A stretch of DNA of 64,000 nucleotides from an uncultured Subdoligranulum sp. (GCA_900545545.1 UQZO01000006.1:1-64000); one strand, 5' to 3'; shown: positions 22,544 through 31,289, counted from the first letter of the stretch. Numbers and translations are program-made. The notes: generated from the sequence alone by a model not told the origin.

Positions 22544-22675
22544 GGGGGTATCTCCCTGTGTAAATGAACACTGGTAAAGGATGAAATTTCGGATGGAAAA
22601 ATGTTTTGGCCCGAAAAAGGCGCAGCAAAACATAGGTGAGCGTTCTTCCTGCGTATCTTTTCAGGTAAATTCTAC

Positions 22676-22704
22676 TTGAAATTTTTTGGCATTACAGATA
22701 CAAT
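22676..22704 (+). promoter_or_regulatory. Promoter, plus strand
   Basis: TTGAAA (22676-22681), 17 bases, TACAAT (22699-22704). About 250 bases upstream of the glycosyltransferase start. Confidence 0.5.
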
Positions 22705-22736
22705 AAGCGGTGTAATTGTTGGTGTTACATCTGTAC

Positions 22737-22765
22737 AGTTTAACATCTGCCTATAGTGATGTCAA
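22737..22765 (-). promoter_or_regulatory. Promoter of the ABC transporter gene
   Basis: Minus strand TTGACA (22765-22760), 17 bases, TAAACT (22742-22737), leaving a leader of about 185 bases before the ATG at 22543. Confidence 0.5.
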
Positions 22766-22963
22766 TGAATACATCGGCAAAACTGTAAAGTACTGTTTAA
22801 AAAAGTGCACGATACAATTTCTATAAACGGTTCTGAAGGGTGTATCCTGGTTTCCATTTGCCCCTAAAAGGCAAAGGAGCAAGCGGTGTCGGGGTTCTGT
22901 TGGGGGGAAATCAACCCGTCAGGTCATCCATACGGAAAAACTACAAAACAGGGAGGCGAACCA

Positions 22964-23809
22964 GTGGAATCTATATCCCTATTGACAACGCTGGATCAAA
23001 AGTATCTGCCGCAACTTCGGACGTTGCTTACATCACTGTCCATCAATAATCCGGGTGAAATATTTGATGTCTTTTTGTTTCACAGCGGCCTTACAGAAGA
23101 GAATCTTTCGGATGTTCAGCGTCAGTGTAACAGATATGGGTACACCTTTTTGGCAATCTGTGTGGAGGACGACTTATTTCAGGGGGCGCCGGTTACCAGA
23201 CAGTATCCTAAGGAAATGTACTATCGGTTATTGGCTCCACATCTGCTGCCGAGTACGGTGAAGCGCATTCTTTATCTGGACCCGGATACATTGGTCATCA
23301 ATCCCATTCGACCTTTGTGGGAAACAGACCTTAAAGGAAATATCTTTGCCGCTGCGGCACATACCGGCAAGACGGAACTGGCCAACAGTGTGAACCAGCT
23401 GCGCCTGGGAACGGACAGCGACTACTATAATTCTGGCGTACTTCTGATGAATTTGGAGGCAGGACGACGGGAGATTGATCCCCAAAAACTGTTTCGCTAT
23501 GTAGAGCAGCACCGTATGGAGCTGATCTTGCCGGATCAGGATATTCTGAATGCTCTTTACAGCGAGCAAATTCTTCCGCTGGATGATGCGCTGTGGAATT
23601 ATGACGCACGGAATTACAGCAATTATTTGCTCCGCAGCGGCGGTGTTTGCGATTTGCAGTGGGTAATGGAGCATACATCCATTCTGCATTTTTGCGGCAA
23701 ACAAAAACCGTGGAAACGTAATTATCTTTATCGGTATGGCATTTTGTATTGCCATTACATGCAGCTGGCTTGCAGGGAAGAAGAACGAGCCTCTTTGGCA
23801 GAGCGTTGA
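22964..23809 (+). CDS. GT8 family glycosyltransferase
   Basis: 281 aa. GTG at 22964 is chosen because GGGAGG lies 7 bases upstream; the frame continues upstream to 22886 without a ribosome site. GT8 features: N-terminal nucleotide-binding strand SLLTTLDQKYLPQL, the metal-binding DxD motif in YLDPDTLVINP (about residue 105), the SDYYNSGVLLMNL strand and PDQDILN. C-terminal HFCGKQKPW is a typical GT8 ending. Members (LgtC, GspA) move galactose or glucose from UDP-sugar to lipid or wall glycans. Target unknown. A terminator follows at 23854. Confidence 0.85.
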   Translation: MESISLLTTLDQKYLPQLRTLLTSLSINNPGEIFDVFLFHSGLTEENLSDVQRQCNRYGYTFLAICVEDDLFQGAPVTRQYPKEMYYRLLAPHLLPSTVKRILYLDPDTLVINPIRPLWETDLKGNIFAAAAHTGKTELANSVNQLRLGTDSDYYNSGVLLMNLEAGRREIDPQKLFRYVEQHRMELILPDQDILNALYSEQILPLDDALWNYDARNYSNYLLRSGGVCDLQWVMEHTSILHFCGKQKPWKRNYLYRYGILYCHYMQLACREEERASLAER

Positions 23810-23853
23810 TTCGTGCCTTTCTGAAGCTGTAAAAGAATAGCGGACATGGCAAT

Positions 23854-23884
23854 GCCCCGGGCAGCTTGTGTTCGGGGCGTTTTA
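23854..23884 (+). terminator. Terminator after the GT8 gene
   Basis: GCCCCG (23854-23859) and CGGGGC (23873-23878) flank a 13-base loop, followed by GTTTTAC. Confidence 0.55.
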
Positions 23885-23915
23885 CAATCAATTGTGAAGG
23901 GAGAAGGATGGACTT

Positions 23916-24341
23916 ATGCAGATCAGTATGAAATGCTCGGTGGCGGTGCATTGCTTGCTTTACATCTGGGAAGCACGGGGCAAAGCCAGGGTTACCAGTA
24001 CGCTGTTGGCACAGAGCACCGGATGCAACCCTGTCGTAATCCGCAATATCCTCAGCGCTCTGAAAAAGGCCGGTCTGATCACGGTGCCGCGAGGGCAGGG
24101 GGGAGCAGAGCTTTGCAGAAAACCGGAACAGATCACCCTGCATGAAATCTACACCGCCTTGGAACCGAAGGGGCTTTCCTCCCTCATCGGGATTCACTCC
24201 TGTGACGGCCGGGCCTGCCCGGTGGCGAAGAATATCCGCCGTGTGCTGCGCCGTCCTTATCACAAGATCGAGCAAGCCATTACCTCCACCATGGACAGCA
24301 TCACGCTGGCCTCCATGATCCAAGATCTGGAACAAAGGTGA
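23916..24341 (+). CDS. Rrf2-family transcriptional regulator
   Basis: 141 aa, ATG behind GGGAGAAGG. The Rrf2 winged helix-turn-helix fills residues 1-75 (start MQISMKCSVAVHCLLYI, helix with PVVIRNILSALKKAGLI, wing GQGG). The second half has CDGRAC-P, part of the cysteine cluster that in some Rrf2 proteins (IscR, NsrR) holds an Fe-S cluster, but only two closely spaced cysteines are present, so cluster binding is doubtful; it is closer to YwnA-type members. It stands alone; its targets cannot be read from the context. Confidence 0.85.
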   Translation: MQISMKCSVAVHCLLYIWEARGKARVTSTLLAQSTGCNPVVIRNILSALKKAGLITVPRGQGGAELCRKPEQITLHEIYTALEPKGLSSLIGIHSCDGRACPVAKNIRRVLRRPYHKIEQAITSTMDSITLASMIQDLEQR

Positions 24342-24504
24342 TGTTTCTGCCGATGGCGTAATAGCGGTACATGAGTTCTCGTCCACAGAAATTATGCGGC
24401 CGGCAAAATCATTGCTGCGGACAGAAAAATCCGGGGGCGTCTACGGGATGACACGGGCGGACTGATCCACGAACAGAACAGCGGAAAATATTCTGAGGAT
24501 ATTC

Positions 24505-24534
24505 AATAAAAAATGCCCCCTTAGAAGGGAGCAT
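24505..24534 (-). terminator. Terminator of the DnaJ-like operon
   Basis: ATGCCCCCTT (24513-24522) pairs with AAGGGAGCAT (24525-24534); on the minus strand it is followed by a run of six T. Confidence 0.75.
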
Positions 24535-24554
24535 GGATAAGGATGCGAAAAAAC

Positions 24555-25316
24555 TCAGCAGCAGAACATACCACCGCGCCCGCCGCAGCAGCACCAACTG
24601 CAGATATTGCACATCAGCAGATACATCCAGAAGGTTAAGCAGAAACGCCCGGGATTGCCGCTAGGCTGAGCGTAAGGCTGTTGGTAACTGGAGTAGGTCT
24701 GGCCGGGATTCTGCAGTTGATCCAACAGATTCTGGTAAGCGTAATTGTTGGGTTCCATCGAAACTGCGGTGCGGGCTTCATCACGGGCGCGGATGTTGTT
24801 GCCAAGCCCCTGATTGGCCAAGGCGCAATAGTAATGCCATTGGGCGTTGCGTTCGTTGGCCGCAATGCCGTTCAGCGTATTCAGCGCTTCCTGATAAAAG
24901 CCGTTGCGGATATAATTGGCGGCGGCACGCAGTTCAGGGCTTTCCTGCCCGGTGGTGTAGGTCTGGCGGCTGCCGGTGGAACCGTAAAAGCCAAAACCAA
25001 AGGGCCCAAAACCAAAACCGCCGAAGGGGTCGTCCTGGTATTGACCGCCGTAACCATTCTGATTGCTGTAACCGTAGGAACCGCCGGAACTTTGACGCTG
25101 CTGCTGATAGCCCTGGTAGCCGGACTGTCCGCCATTTTGCTTGCGTCGCATGATCTCACTGTACGCGGCCTGAACTTCCTTGAACTTTTCTTCCGCCGTC
25201 GGGTCGTTGGGGTGAAGATCCGGGTGATACTGCTTGCATTTTTGCCGGTACGCTTTTTTTATGGTCTCATCGTCGGCACTGGGGGTGATGCCCAATACGC
25301 TATATGGATCGGTCAT
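24555..25316 (-). CDS. J-domain protein with TPR-like region and C-terminal cysteine string
   Basis: 253 aa, ATG at 25316. Residues 1-60 are a J domain with the HPD motif (QYHPDLHPND), so it can stimulate a DnaK partner. Residues about 62-125 are low complexity in Gly, Gln, Tyr and Phe. About 128-195 is helical and TPR-like (EALNTLNGI, RNAQWHYYCALANQGLG). The last 28 residues are hydrophobic and hold eight cysteines, including CCC and a terminal CC. It lacks the zinc fingers of true DnaJ. Its start overlaps the stop of the DUF5685 gene by 4 bases, so the genes form an operon. Confidence 0.8.
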   Translation of the reverse strand: MTDPYSVLGITPSADDETIKKAYRQKCKQYHPDLHPNDPTAEEKFKEVQAAYSEIMRRKQNGGQSGYQGYQQQRQSSGGSYGYSNQNGYGGQYQDDPFGGFGFGPFGFGFYGSTGSRQTYTTGQESPELRAAANYIRNGFYQEALNTLNGIAANERNAQWHYYCALANQGLGNNIRARDEARTAVSMEPNNYAYQNLLDQLQNPGQTYSSYQQPYAQPSGNPGRFCLTFWMYLLMCNICSWCCCGGRGGMFCC

Positions 25317-26164
25317 TGGTTACGCCCCTCTCTGTGCTTTCTCACCAGCGCGTATTTGCTCCACACGCCGGAATAGATGGTGTTATACAATAATTTTCCC
25401 TCCGGGGTCTCTTGTAAGATCGGCAGCAAAGAAAACTGCTGGGCGCACAAGCCCATCTGCTGGGTCAGCAGGTCGTGGCAGCGTTCTTCGTATTCGACAG
25501 GGGGAAGACTGTCTGCCAATGCCTGCAAGGCGTTAAAACGGCCCTTCTTGCGGTCTTTTTCCAGATCGTCATAGGCATCCATCAAGTAGATGAATCCGCC
25601 AAGACCGCGGCCCATGGCGTTCAGTACAGGGGCCCAGGCGTCATTGCGGCAGGCAAATACAGCGCCCAGTAAAGTCCCGAACGCATTGCACAGGGCATCT
25701 AGGTCGTGAGATTCTGCTTCTTCCAGAAGATTCAAGGCGGACAACTGCTCGGTGATAACACCGCACTGTCGCGGCCAGCGTTCCCGGATAGCGGGCAGAT
25801 ACCCTTCCAGCTTCTGTGCCTGACGAAGGCTGGCTCGACGATGATCGTCCTGCCAGTCATCCAGAAAATTATAGTAGGCGAGTGTGACTGTCATATCCGC
25901 CGCATAGTCCTGAAATTCGTTGTCGGCGCGCGGACGCGGCTTCAAGGGATGCGGTGCACATCGTCCGGTGCAAAAACGGGTTTCCGGCTCATACAAAGCA
26001 CTCAGCAGCATGGCGACGAATGCCATGTCGTAGCTGAGCGTCAGCTGGCCGGGCAGACCGTAGCGGCGCCCAAGAGCCTGGCACAGGCCGCAATAATAAG
26101 CCTGATAGCGGTCAAGTTCTTCTTTTGCCAATCCCTTGCGATAGATGGTAACATATCCAAACAT
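25313..26164 (-). CDS. DUF5685 family protein
   Basis: 283 aa, ATG at 26164. Begins MFGYVTIYRKGL with a CGLCQALGRRYG cysteine motif, the hallmark of DUF5685 as I know it. Mostly helical with aspartate-rich segments (LDDWQDD at about 100 and DAYDDLEKD at about 195) that recall, but do not prove, the metal-binding motifs of isoprenyl-synthase folds. No signal peptide. Function unknown. It is co-transcribed with the J-domain gene and follows the zinc-ribbon gene by 6 bases. Confidence 0.75.
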   Translation of the reverse strand: MFGYVTIYRKGLAKEELDRYQAYYCGLCQALGRRYGLPGQLTLSYDMAFVAMLLSALYEPETRFCTGRCAPHPLKPRPRADNEFQDYAADMTVTLAYYNFLDDWQDDHRRASLRQAQKLEGYLPAIRERWPRQCGVITEQLSALNLLEEAESHDLDALCNAFGTLLGAVFACRNDAWAPVLNAMGRGLGGFIYLMDAYDDLEKDRKKGRFNALQALADSLPPVEYEERCHDLLTQQMGLCAQQFSLLPILQETPEGKLLYNTIYSGVWSKYALVRKHREGRNQ

Positions 26165-26170
26165 GGGCCG

Positions 26171-26563
26171 TCAACTCTTTTTGATGAATTGTGTACCGCA
26201 CTTGGGGCAGGTGATGGAAATCTTGCCGCGCCCCCGCGGAACGCGCAGCTGCTGGCCACAATGGGGGCAGCGAAAATAATGGTATTGCTTGCGCTGCTGA
26301 AAACGGACTTTTTTGGTTGCAAACCAGCCGGTTACTTTGCCTTCCAGTTCCAGGTATTTGAGATTTTCGTGGTACCGTTTCTGGATATTGCGGCTTAAGA
26401 TACGGAAATAACAATAACCCAGTAAAATCAGCCCCAGCCAATACAGCACGGGGCTGAAAAGTGCACCCAGAACCACAAGGACCAGGGAGCAGACAGACAA
26501 AAAACCGCTGAAACGGTCAAAACCGTAGCGGCCGGACATAAAGCGCTGTAACCAGCCTTTCAT
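26171..26563 (-). CDS. Small membrane protein with zinc ribbon
   Basis: 130 aa. ATG at 26563 with AAAGGTGG upstream; a frame reaching 26587 is not supported. Two adjacent hydrophobic segments (about residues 22-60) form a hairpin in the membrane, followed by a basic linker and a C-terminal zinc ribbon with the pattern CPHC...CPKC (about 100-124). First gene of the operon with DUF5685 and the J-domain protein. The three together suggest a membrane-linked protein quality or assembly role, which is inference from domain types only. Confidence 0.7.
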   Translation of the reverse strand: MKGWLQRFMSGRYGFDRFSGFLSVCSLVLVVLGALFSPVLYWLGLILLGYCYFRILSRNIQKRYHENLKYLELEGKVTGWFATKKVRFQQRKQYHYFRCPHCGQQLRVPRGRGKISITCPKCGTQFIKKS

Positions 26564-26863
26564 CAGAAAAACCACCTTTTCGGGCAATGCCCGCGTTTTC
26601 GTCCTCCATTATGGCACGGAAATGTTGGCAAATCGTGAACAAGAGCAAAAAAGAATTTGAACAAATCGCATAAAATGCTCTTTTTGTGGCAAAAGAGGCC
26701 TTGGCAGCGCAAGGATGTCACGGTTTTTTGCGGCGTTAAAGTGAAACTGCATTCCGAAGAGGTGATGCAATATTGATTATATCCGCTTTGCTGTTCGGGA
26801 ATATCTCTTTCAGCGTAACCGTAGTTGCTGCTTTCTTTTCTGGAAACGTCGAAAATAATCCTG
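26564..26863. other. Gap upstream of the zinc-ribbon operon
   Basis: Should hold the operon promoter (a CATAAT-like -10 lies at about 26610 on the minus strand, without a good -35). A hairpin AAGAGCA / TGCTCTT (26641-26647, 26676-26682) with T on the plus side is visible. No gene. Confidence 0.35.
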
Positions 26864-27424
26864 TCAGTCTATGGTGGGTTCCCCAAAAACCAAACTGTAC
26901 AAAACGACATTCCGCCACCGATTTTCATGATCCAGAAAATACCCGCGCAGAATGCCCTCCCGCACCATACCAAGCTTTTGCATAACTCGTTCTGATGCGA
27001 GATTTTCCGCGCAGCATTTGGCCTGTATGCGATGGAACCCGGGATGTTCAGCGGTCAGATAGTGAATAACCGCCTGGGCTGCTTCAGCGGCAAAGCCTTT
27101 CCTCTGAAAGGCTTTGCCAATTTTCCAGTCTAGTTCACACCAACGGTTACGGCTGCTGAAATCATCCATATATATTTCGCCAATGACTGTGCGGCTGGCC
27201 TTGTCCTCGATGGCCCAATAATAGGTTTCAGGGCAGGTGTAGGCCTTTTCGGCAGAGGAAAGCCACTCGGTTATCTCCTGGGGTGTCTGTGGCTGTCCGC
27301 TGATATACTGGTAAATTGCCGGGTCGGTCGCCCAATTGCTTAGGCAGTCTGCCGCATCCTCGGGTCGAAAGGGTCGTAGAAACAGCCGCTTGGTTTCCAA
27401 GGGCCTGGTACCACAGTGCTCCAA
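26864..27424 (-). CDS. GNAT acetyltransferase (RimJ/RimL-like)
   Basis: 186 aa. TTG at 27424 is used, with CAGGAGG 11 bases upstream; no better start exists. GNAT fold with N-terminal ETKRLFLRPF typical of the RimJ/RimL branch, acetyl-CoA loop in GKAFQRKGFAAEAAQAVI (the Q/RxxGxG/A motif) at about 118, and C-terminal ASERVMQKLGMVREGILRG. Such enzymes acetylate protein N-termini, ribosomal proteins, or small amines such as drugs or polyamines; the substrate cannot be told. Lies 26 bases after rlmD on the same strand. Confidence 0.85.
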   Translation of the reverse strand: MEHCGTRPLETKRLFLRPFRPEDAADCLSNWATDPAIYQYISGQPQTPQEITEWLSSAEKAYTCPETYYWAIEDKASRTVIGEIYMDDFSSRNRWCELDWKIGKAFQRKGFAAEAAQAVIHYLTAEHPGFHRIQAKCCAENLASERVMQKLGMVREGILRGYFLDHENRWRNVVLYSLVFGEPTID

Positions 27425-27450
27425 TTCTTATTGTGCCTCCTGCGGGAAAA

Positions 27451-28812
27451 TTATTCCTTAGCCAAAAGTACAACGCATTCTACGTGGCGTGTTCGGGGGA
27501 AAAGGTCCACAGGCTGAACCTCAATCGCCCGGTAACCGTGCTCAGTCAACCAGCGGGTATCGCGGGCCGCGGTGGCGGCGTTGCAGCTCACCATTACAAC
27601 GGTGCGCGGTGCCATCTGCTCGATGGCCTGCAGGGTGGCGGTATCACAGCCTTTGCGCGGCGGGTCTACCACGATCACGTCCGGGTGTGCGCCCTCAGCA
27701 GCCAGCTGCGCTGCGGCAGCTCCGGCGTCCTGGCAGCGAAAATCCGCTTTTTCAGCCGGTAACCCCAGCCGCGCCGCGGTGGCTTTGGCACCCTCAACCG
27801 CCTGCGGGATGATCTCAACACCCAGCAGACGGCCGCAATCAGGCAACATCGAAAGCCCGATGGTACCCATACCGCAGTACAGGTCCAGCAAAAAGTCATC
27901 GGGCTGTAATGCCGCATAGGCACGTGCCTTGGCATACAAAACTTCCGCGGCAAGGGTGTTGACCTGGTAAAATTCGTGCACGCCCATGCGCAGCGATACC
28001 CCGGCCAGCGTGTCCTCGATGGTGCCGAGGCCCAGGGCCGTGCGGGTGGTATGGCCCAGAATCACATTGGTGCGGGCGGTATTTTCGTTGATCAAAACCG
28101 TTGTCAGATCAAACTCCCGCTGCAGTGTTTCGCACAGGGCGCGCTCCTGGGGCAGGGCTTTGCCGTTCAATACAAAACACAAAAGCCGCTGACCGCTGTG
28201 CCATCCCTGGCGCAGATACAGGTGACGCACCAGTCCGGTATGGCTTTCCTCCCGGTAAGCGGTGGCGCCTGCCTGTTCCAGCAAGGCACTGGCGCGCAGC
28301 GCCAGACGGTTCATCCATTCCGGCTGAAGCTTGCAGTCCGCACAGGCAACAATGCGGTGGCTGCGTCCGGCATAAAAGCCGGTGACCAGATGGCCGTTTT
28401 CATCTTCGCCCACGGGCAGCTGCACCTTGTTGCGGTAACGGTCTGTGTCGGGCGCTCCAAGAGCGGGCAAAACAGGAACATCCAGTTTGCCCAGGCGAGC
28501 AAAGGCGTCACGAACAAACTGTGTTTTGGCCTCTGTTTCGGTAGCGTAGGCGATATGGCGCAGCCCGCAGCCGCCGCAGGGACCTGCAACAGGGCAATCG
28601 CTTTCGATACGGCCGGGGCCCGGTACCAACACTTTTTCCAGCCGTCCGAATGCGTAGCTTTTCATAGGCTTGACGATACGCACCTCGGCGATATCTCCCG
28701 GGGCGGTGCCGGGTACAAAAACAGCCTGTCCATCGCAGTGGACAACGCCGTTGCCGTCACTGGAAAGCGACTCGATTTCCAACTGCAAAATCTGATTCTT
28801 GGTAAATGCCAT
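27451..28812 (-). CDS. rlmD: 23S rRNA (uracil-C5)-methyltransferase, RlmD/RumA family
   Basis: 453 aa, ATG at 28812. An N-terminal TRAM domain (residues about 5-60) precedes the iron-sulfur cysteines CPVAGPCGGCGLRH (about 75). The SAM-binding site LDLYCGMGTIGLSM (about 300), catalytic region VVDPPRKGCD and MVSCNAATAARD carry the methyltransferase, including the nucleophile Cys in SCN. Methylates C5 of a uridine in 23S rRNA; whether U1939 or another position (RlmCD type in Firmicutes) cannot be decided. Ten bases after the AraC regulator stop. Confidence 0.9.
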   Translation of the reverse strand: MAFTKNQILQLEIESLSSDGNGVVHCDGQAVFVPGTAPGDIAEVRIVKPMKSYAFGRLEKVLVPGPGRIESDCPVAGPCGGCGLRHIAYATETEAKTQFVRDAFARLGKLDVPVLPALGAPDTDRYRNKVQLPVGEDENGHLVTGFYAGRSHRIVACADCKLQPEWMNRLALRASALLEQAGATAYREESHTGLVRHLYLRQGWHSGQRLLCFVLNGKALPQERALCETLQREFDLTTVLINENTARTNVILGHTTRTALGLGTIEDTLAGVSLRMGVHEFYQVNTLAAEVLYAKARAYAALQPDDFLLDLYCGMGTIGLSMLPDCGRLLGVEIIPQAVEGAKATAARLGLPAEKADFRCQDAGAAAAQLAAEGAHPDVIVVDPPRKGCDTATLQAIEQMAPRTVVMVSCNAATAARDTRWLTEHGYRAIEVQPVDLFPRTRHVECVVLLAKE

Positions 28813-28821
28813 GGATGCTCC

Positions 28822-29679
28822 TTACTTTTCTTGGGTTTTGCCTTGTTCTTTGTCCAGCGTGGCAAGGTACTTGCTCGGCGGAACGCCTTTTACCTTTTTA
28901 AAGACGCGGGAAAAGTAGAACTGATCGAAGAAACCGACGGAAACGGCGATTTCAGCGATGGAAAGATTGGAATTCTTCAAAAGGCTGCACGCCTCGCTGA
29001 TGCGGTAGTTGGTCAGGTAGTCGATGGGGCTTTGCCCCACATTGGCCATAAAAACGCGGTACAGATGGCTGCGGCTGACACCGACAGCCTTGGCGATATC
29101 ATCTACCGAAATGTCGTGGGAGTAGTTGAACTGAATGTACTTGATGGCAGACAGCACATACTGGCTGCTGGACGAACCGACATTGGGCATGGCGTCCCGG
29201 GCTTCCTTCATCAGATGCGCCATAAAGATATACAGGTAACCGGTCATCAGCGCTTCGCACTGAGGTTCCGGCCCGCGGGAAAGGTAAATGTTGTACAGTG
29301 CTTCGCGGACGGCCTGGGGCTCCTTGCAGTGATGAACAGGGTGCAGGTCGCTGAACGGCGTTTGCTGTACCAGTTTGTTGGCACAAGCTCCGTTGAAGCC
29401 GACCCAGTAATATTCCCAGGGGTCGGTTTCGTCGGCTACGTAGGTGATCAGCTGATTGGGCTTGGCCAGAAACAGATCGCCTTCCTGCAAAGTATGGGAA
29501 ACTCCGCCTACCTGGTAGACACCTTTGCCTGCAACAACCAGGTGGATCAGGTAATGATCCCGGACACCGGGACCCCAGGTGTGGCCCGGCTCACAGTATT
29601 CGTGGCCGCAGTTAAAGATGGACAATTCGACGTTATCGGTATAACTTTGTTTATAAGATTGCTTGCTCAAATTGGTCAT
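28822..29679 (-). CDS. AraC-family transcriptional regulator with cupin sensor
   Basis: 285 aa, ATG at 29679. N-terminal AraC cupin domain (about 20-160; WGPGVRDHYLIHLVVAGKG, then LQEGDLFLAKPNQ) for ligand binding, then two helix-turn-helix motifs in the last 100 residues: DISVDDIAKAVGVSRSHLYR and LSIAEIAVSVGFFDQFYFSR, followed by PSKYL. Divergent from galactokinase across a 247-base gap with the galK promoter, so control of galactose or galactoside use is likely; the ligand is not proven. Confidence 0.85.
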   Translation of the reverse strand: MTNLSKQSYKQSYTDNVELSIFNCGHEYCEPGHTWGPGVRDHYLIHLVVAGKGVYQVGGVSHTLQEGDLFLAKPNQLITYVADETDPWEYYWVGFNGACANKLVQQTPFSDLHPVHHCKEPQAVREALYNIYLSRGPEPQCEALMTGYLYIFMAHLMKEARDAMPNVGSSSSQYVLSAIKYIQFNYSHDISVDDIAKAVGVSRSHLYRVFMANVGQSPIDYLTNYRISEACSLLKNSNLSIAEIAVSVGFFDQFYFSRVFKKVKGVPPSKYLATLDKEQGKTQEK

Positions 29680-29784
29680 GATTACACCCCTCGTTTGCCG
29701 CCTGTCACGGCGGAACGGTTCAATCGTGATTCTTATTATAGCAAAGTATTCATCAAAAGTCCATAAAAGCGCAGTAAAAAAATG

Positions 29785-29812
29785 TTTACTTCCCGGCAGA
29801 ATTTGTTATACT
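29785..29812 (+). promoter_or_regulatory. Promoter of galK
   Basis: TTTACT (29785-29790), 16 bases, TATACT (29807-29812), giving a leader of about 108 bases. Confidence 0.6.
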
Positions 29813-29827
29813 GGGTACAAGAGCAAA

Positions 29828-29877
29828 GCAAACAGCCGGCACTTTGGTTGTTTGCCTAAAATGGTGCGGCTCTTTTT
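29828..29877 (+). promoter_or_regulatory. Attenuator-like leader of galK
   Basis: AGCCGGCAC (29834-29842) can pair with GTGCGGCT (29864-29871), followed by CTTTTT: an intrinsic terminator ahead of the gene. An alternative hairpin GCAAACAGCC (29828-29837) / GGTTGTTTGC (29846-29855) uses the same 5' arm and would prevent it. The effector is unknown. Confidence 0.45.
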
Positions 29878-29926
29878 GTGCATGTTAGCGAAAGAACTGC
29901 ACCCGATAGGAAAGGTGAGTGAAACT

Positions 29927-31234
29927 ATGGCGAATACCATTGAACTGAAGCAGCAGATTGCGCAGGGCCTGTATGACGGTGCTCTCACCAAATTGTATGG
30001 TGCGGACGAGAAAATTGTTGCAGCCCAGCGCGCTCGGTATATCCAGTTGATTGATCGTTTCGCTGCGGAATTCGGCGCCGACCGTACGGTGCGTCTGTAT
30101 TCGGCTCCCGGCCGTACGGAAATTGGCGGCAATCATACCGACCATAACAACGGTGTTGTGTTGGCTGGTTCTGTCAACCTGGACATTGTGGCGGTCGTTT
30201 CTCCCAACGAGGACAACATTGTTCGTGTAAAGTCCCACGGCTTTGAAAAGATCGATGATGTGGACCTAAGCATCCGCACCCCGCAGCCCCGGGAAGCAGA
30301 GCATTCTGCGTCGTTGATCCGCGGTGTGGCGGTAGGTATTCTCAACGCGGGCGGTAAAGTTGGCGGCTTCGATGCCTATACCACCAGCGATGTCCTGCGC
30401 GGTTCCGGCCTGTCCAGCTCCGCAGCGTTTGAAGTTTGCATCGGCGCTATTTTCCGCGGCGAGTATAACAACAACGATATGGAGAAGTTCAGCCAGGTCC
30501 GCATCGCGCAGATCGGCCAGTATGCAGAAAACGTCTTCTTCGGCAAGCCCTGCGGCCTGATGGATCAGACTGCCTGCGCCGTGGGCGGCGTCATTACCAT
30601 TGATTTCAAGGACCCTGAACATCCTGTGGTGGGGCAGACCGAGATCGATCTGGCCAAACACGGTTTTGTAATGTGCATCAGCGATACCAAGGGCAGCCAT
30701 GCCGATCTGACCGATGACTACGCAGCCATCCGTCGTGAGATGGAGAGCGTGGCCGCTCAGTTTGGCAAGAAGGTTCTGCGGGATGTCCCGGAAGAGGACT
30801 TCTACGCTGCCATTCCCAAGCTGCGTAAAGCGGTGGGGGATCGCGCCGTGGTGCGTTCCATCCATTTCTACAACGACTGCCGCCGTGCTGCGGAACTGTG
30901 CGATGCGGTGCAGAAAGATGAGTTCGATAAGTTCCTGCGCCTGATCATCGAGGGTGGCCATTCCAGCTTCGAGTTCAACCAGAATGCATACAGCATCAAG
31001 AATCCCAAGGAGCAGGGCGTGTCTCTGGCACTGGCGCTGAGCCAGAAGGTCCTCAATGGCCGCGGTGCGTGGCGCTTGCAGGGCGGTGGCTTTGCCGGTA
31101 CCATTCAGGCGTTTGTGCCCAATGATCTCGTGGATACCTATCGCGCGACCATCGATGCCTGCTTTGGAGAAGGCAGCTGCCATGTGCTGAACATCCGCAA
31201 CTACGGTGCGGTGCCTGTTACGCCGGAACTGTAA
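29927..31234 (+). CDS. galK: Galactokinase
   Basis: 435 aa. ATG at 29927 after GAAAGGTGAG; the open frame extends to 29663 but the conserved protein starts here. GHMP kinase: galactose-binding GRTEIGGNHTDHNNG (about 60), ATP-binding GSGLSSSAAFE (about 155) and the late GGGFAGTIQAF motif (about 380). Phosphorylates galactose to galactose-1-phosphate, the first Leloir step. No galT or galE neighbours are present, so the rest of the pathway is elsewhere. It is about 45 residues longer than the E. coli enzyme, as is common in Clostridia. A strong terminator follows. Confidence 0.93.
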   Translation: MANTIELKQQIAQGLYDGALTKLYGADEKIVAAQRARYIQLIDRFAAEFGADRTVRLYSAPGRTEIGGNHTDHNNGVVLAGSVNLDIVAVVSPNEDNIVRVKSHGFEKIDDVDLSIRTPQPREAEHSASLIRGVAVGILNAGGKVGGFDAYTTSDVLRGSGLSSSAAFEVCIGAIFRGEYNNNDMEKFSQVRIAQIGQYAENVFFGKPCGLMDQTACAVGGVITIDFKDPEHPVVGQTEIDLAKHGFVMCISDTKGSHADLTDDYAAIRREMESVAAQFGKKVLRDVPEEDFYAAIPKLRKAVGDRAVVRSIHFYNDCRRAAELCDAVQKDEFDKFLRLIIEGGHSSFEFNQNAYSIKNPKEQGVSLALALSQKVLNGRGAWRLQGGGFAGTIQAFVPNDLVDTYRATIDACFGEGSCHVLNIRNYGAVPVTPEL

Positions 31235-31254
31235 TTTCTGTACATAGTACAATC

Positions 31255-31289
31255 CGCCGGAATCCATTTTTGGATTCCGGCGTTTTTTT
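31255..31289 (+). terminator. Terminator of galK
   Basis: CGCCGGAATCCA (31255-31266) and TGGATTCCGGCG (31271-31282) form a 12-bp stem with a 4-base loop, then seven T. Confidence 0.9.

Larger units (their letters stand above)
22544..22963. other. Divergent intergenic region with two face-to-face promoters
   Basis: No ORF with a good start. Contains the promoter for the glycosyltransferase gene (22676-22704, plus) and that for the ABC gene (22737-22765, minus). The two point toward each other, so their first about 20 bases would be complementary. Confidence 0.5.
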
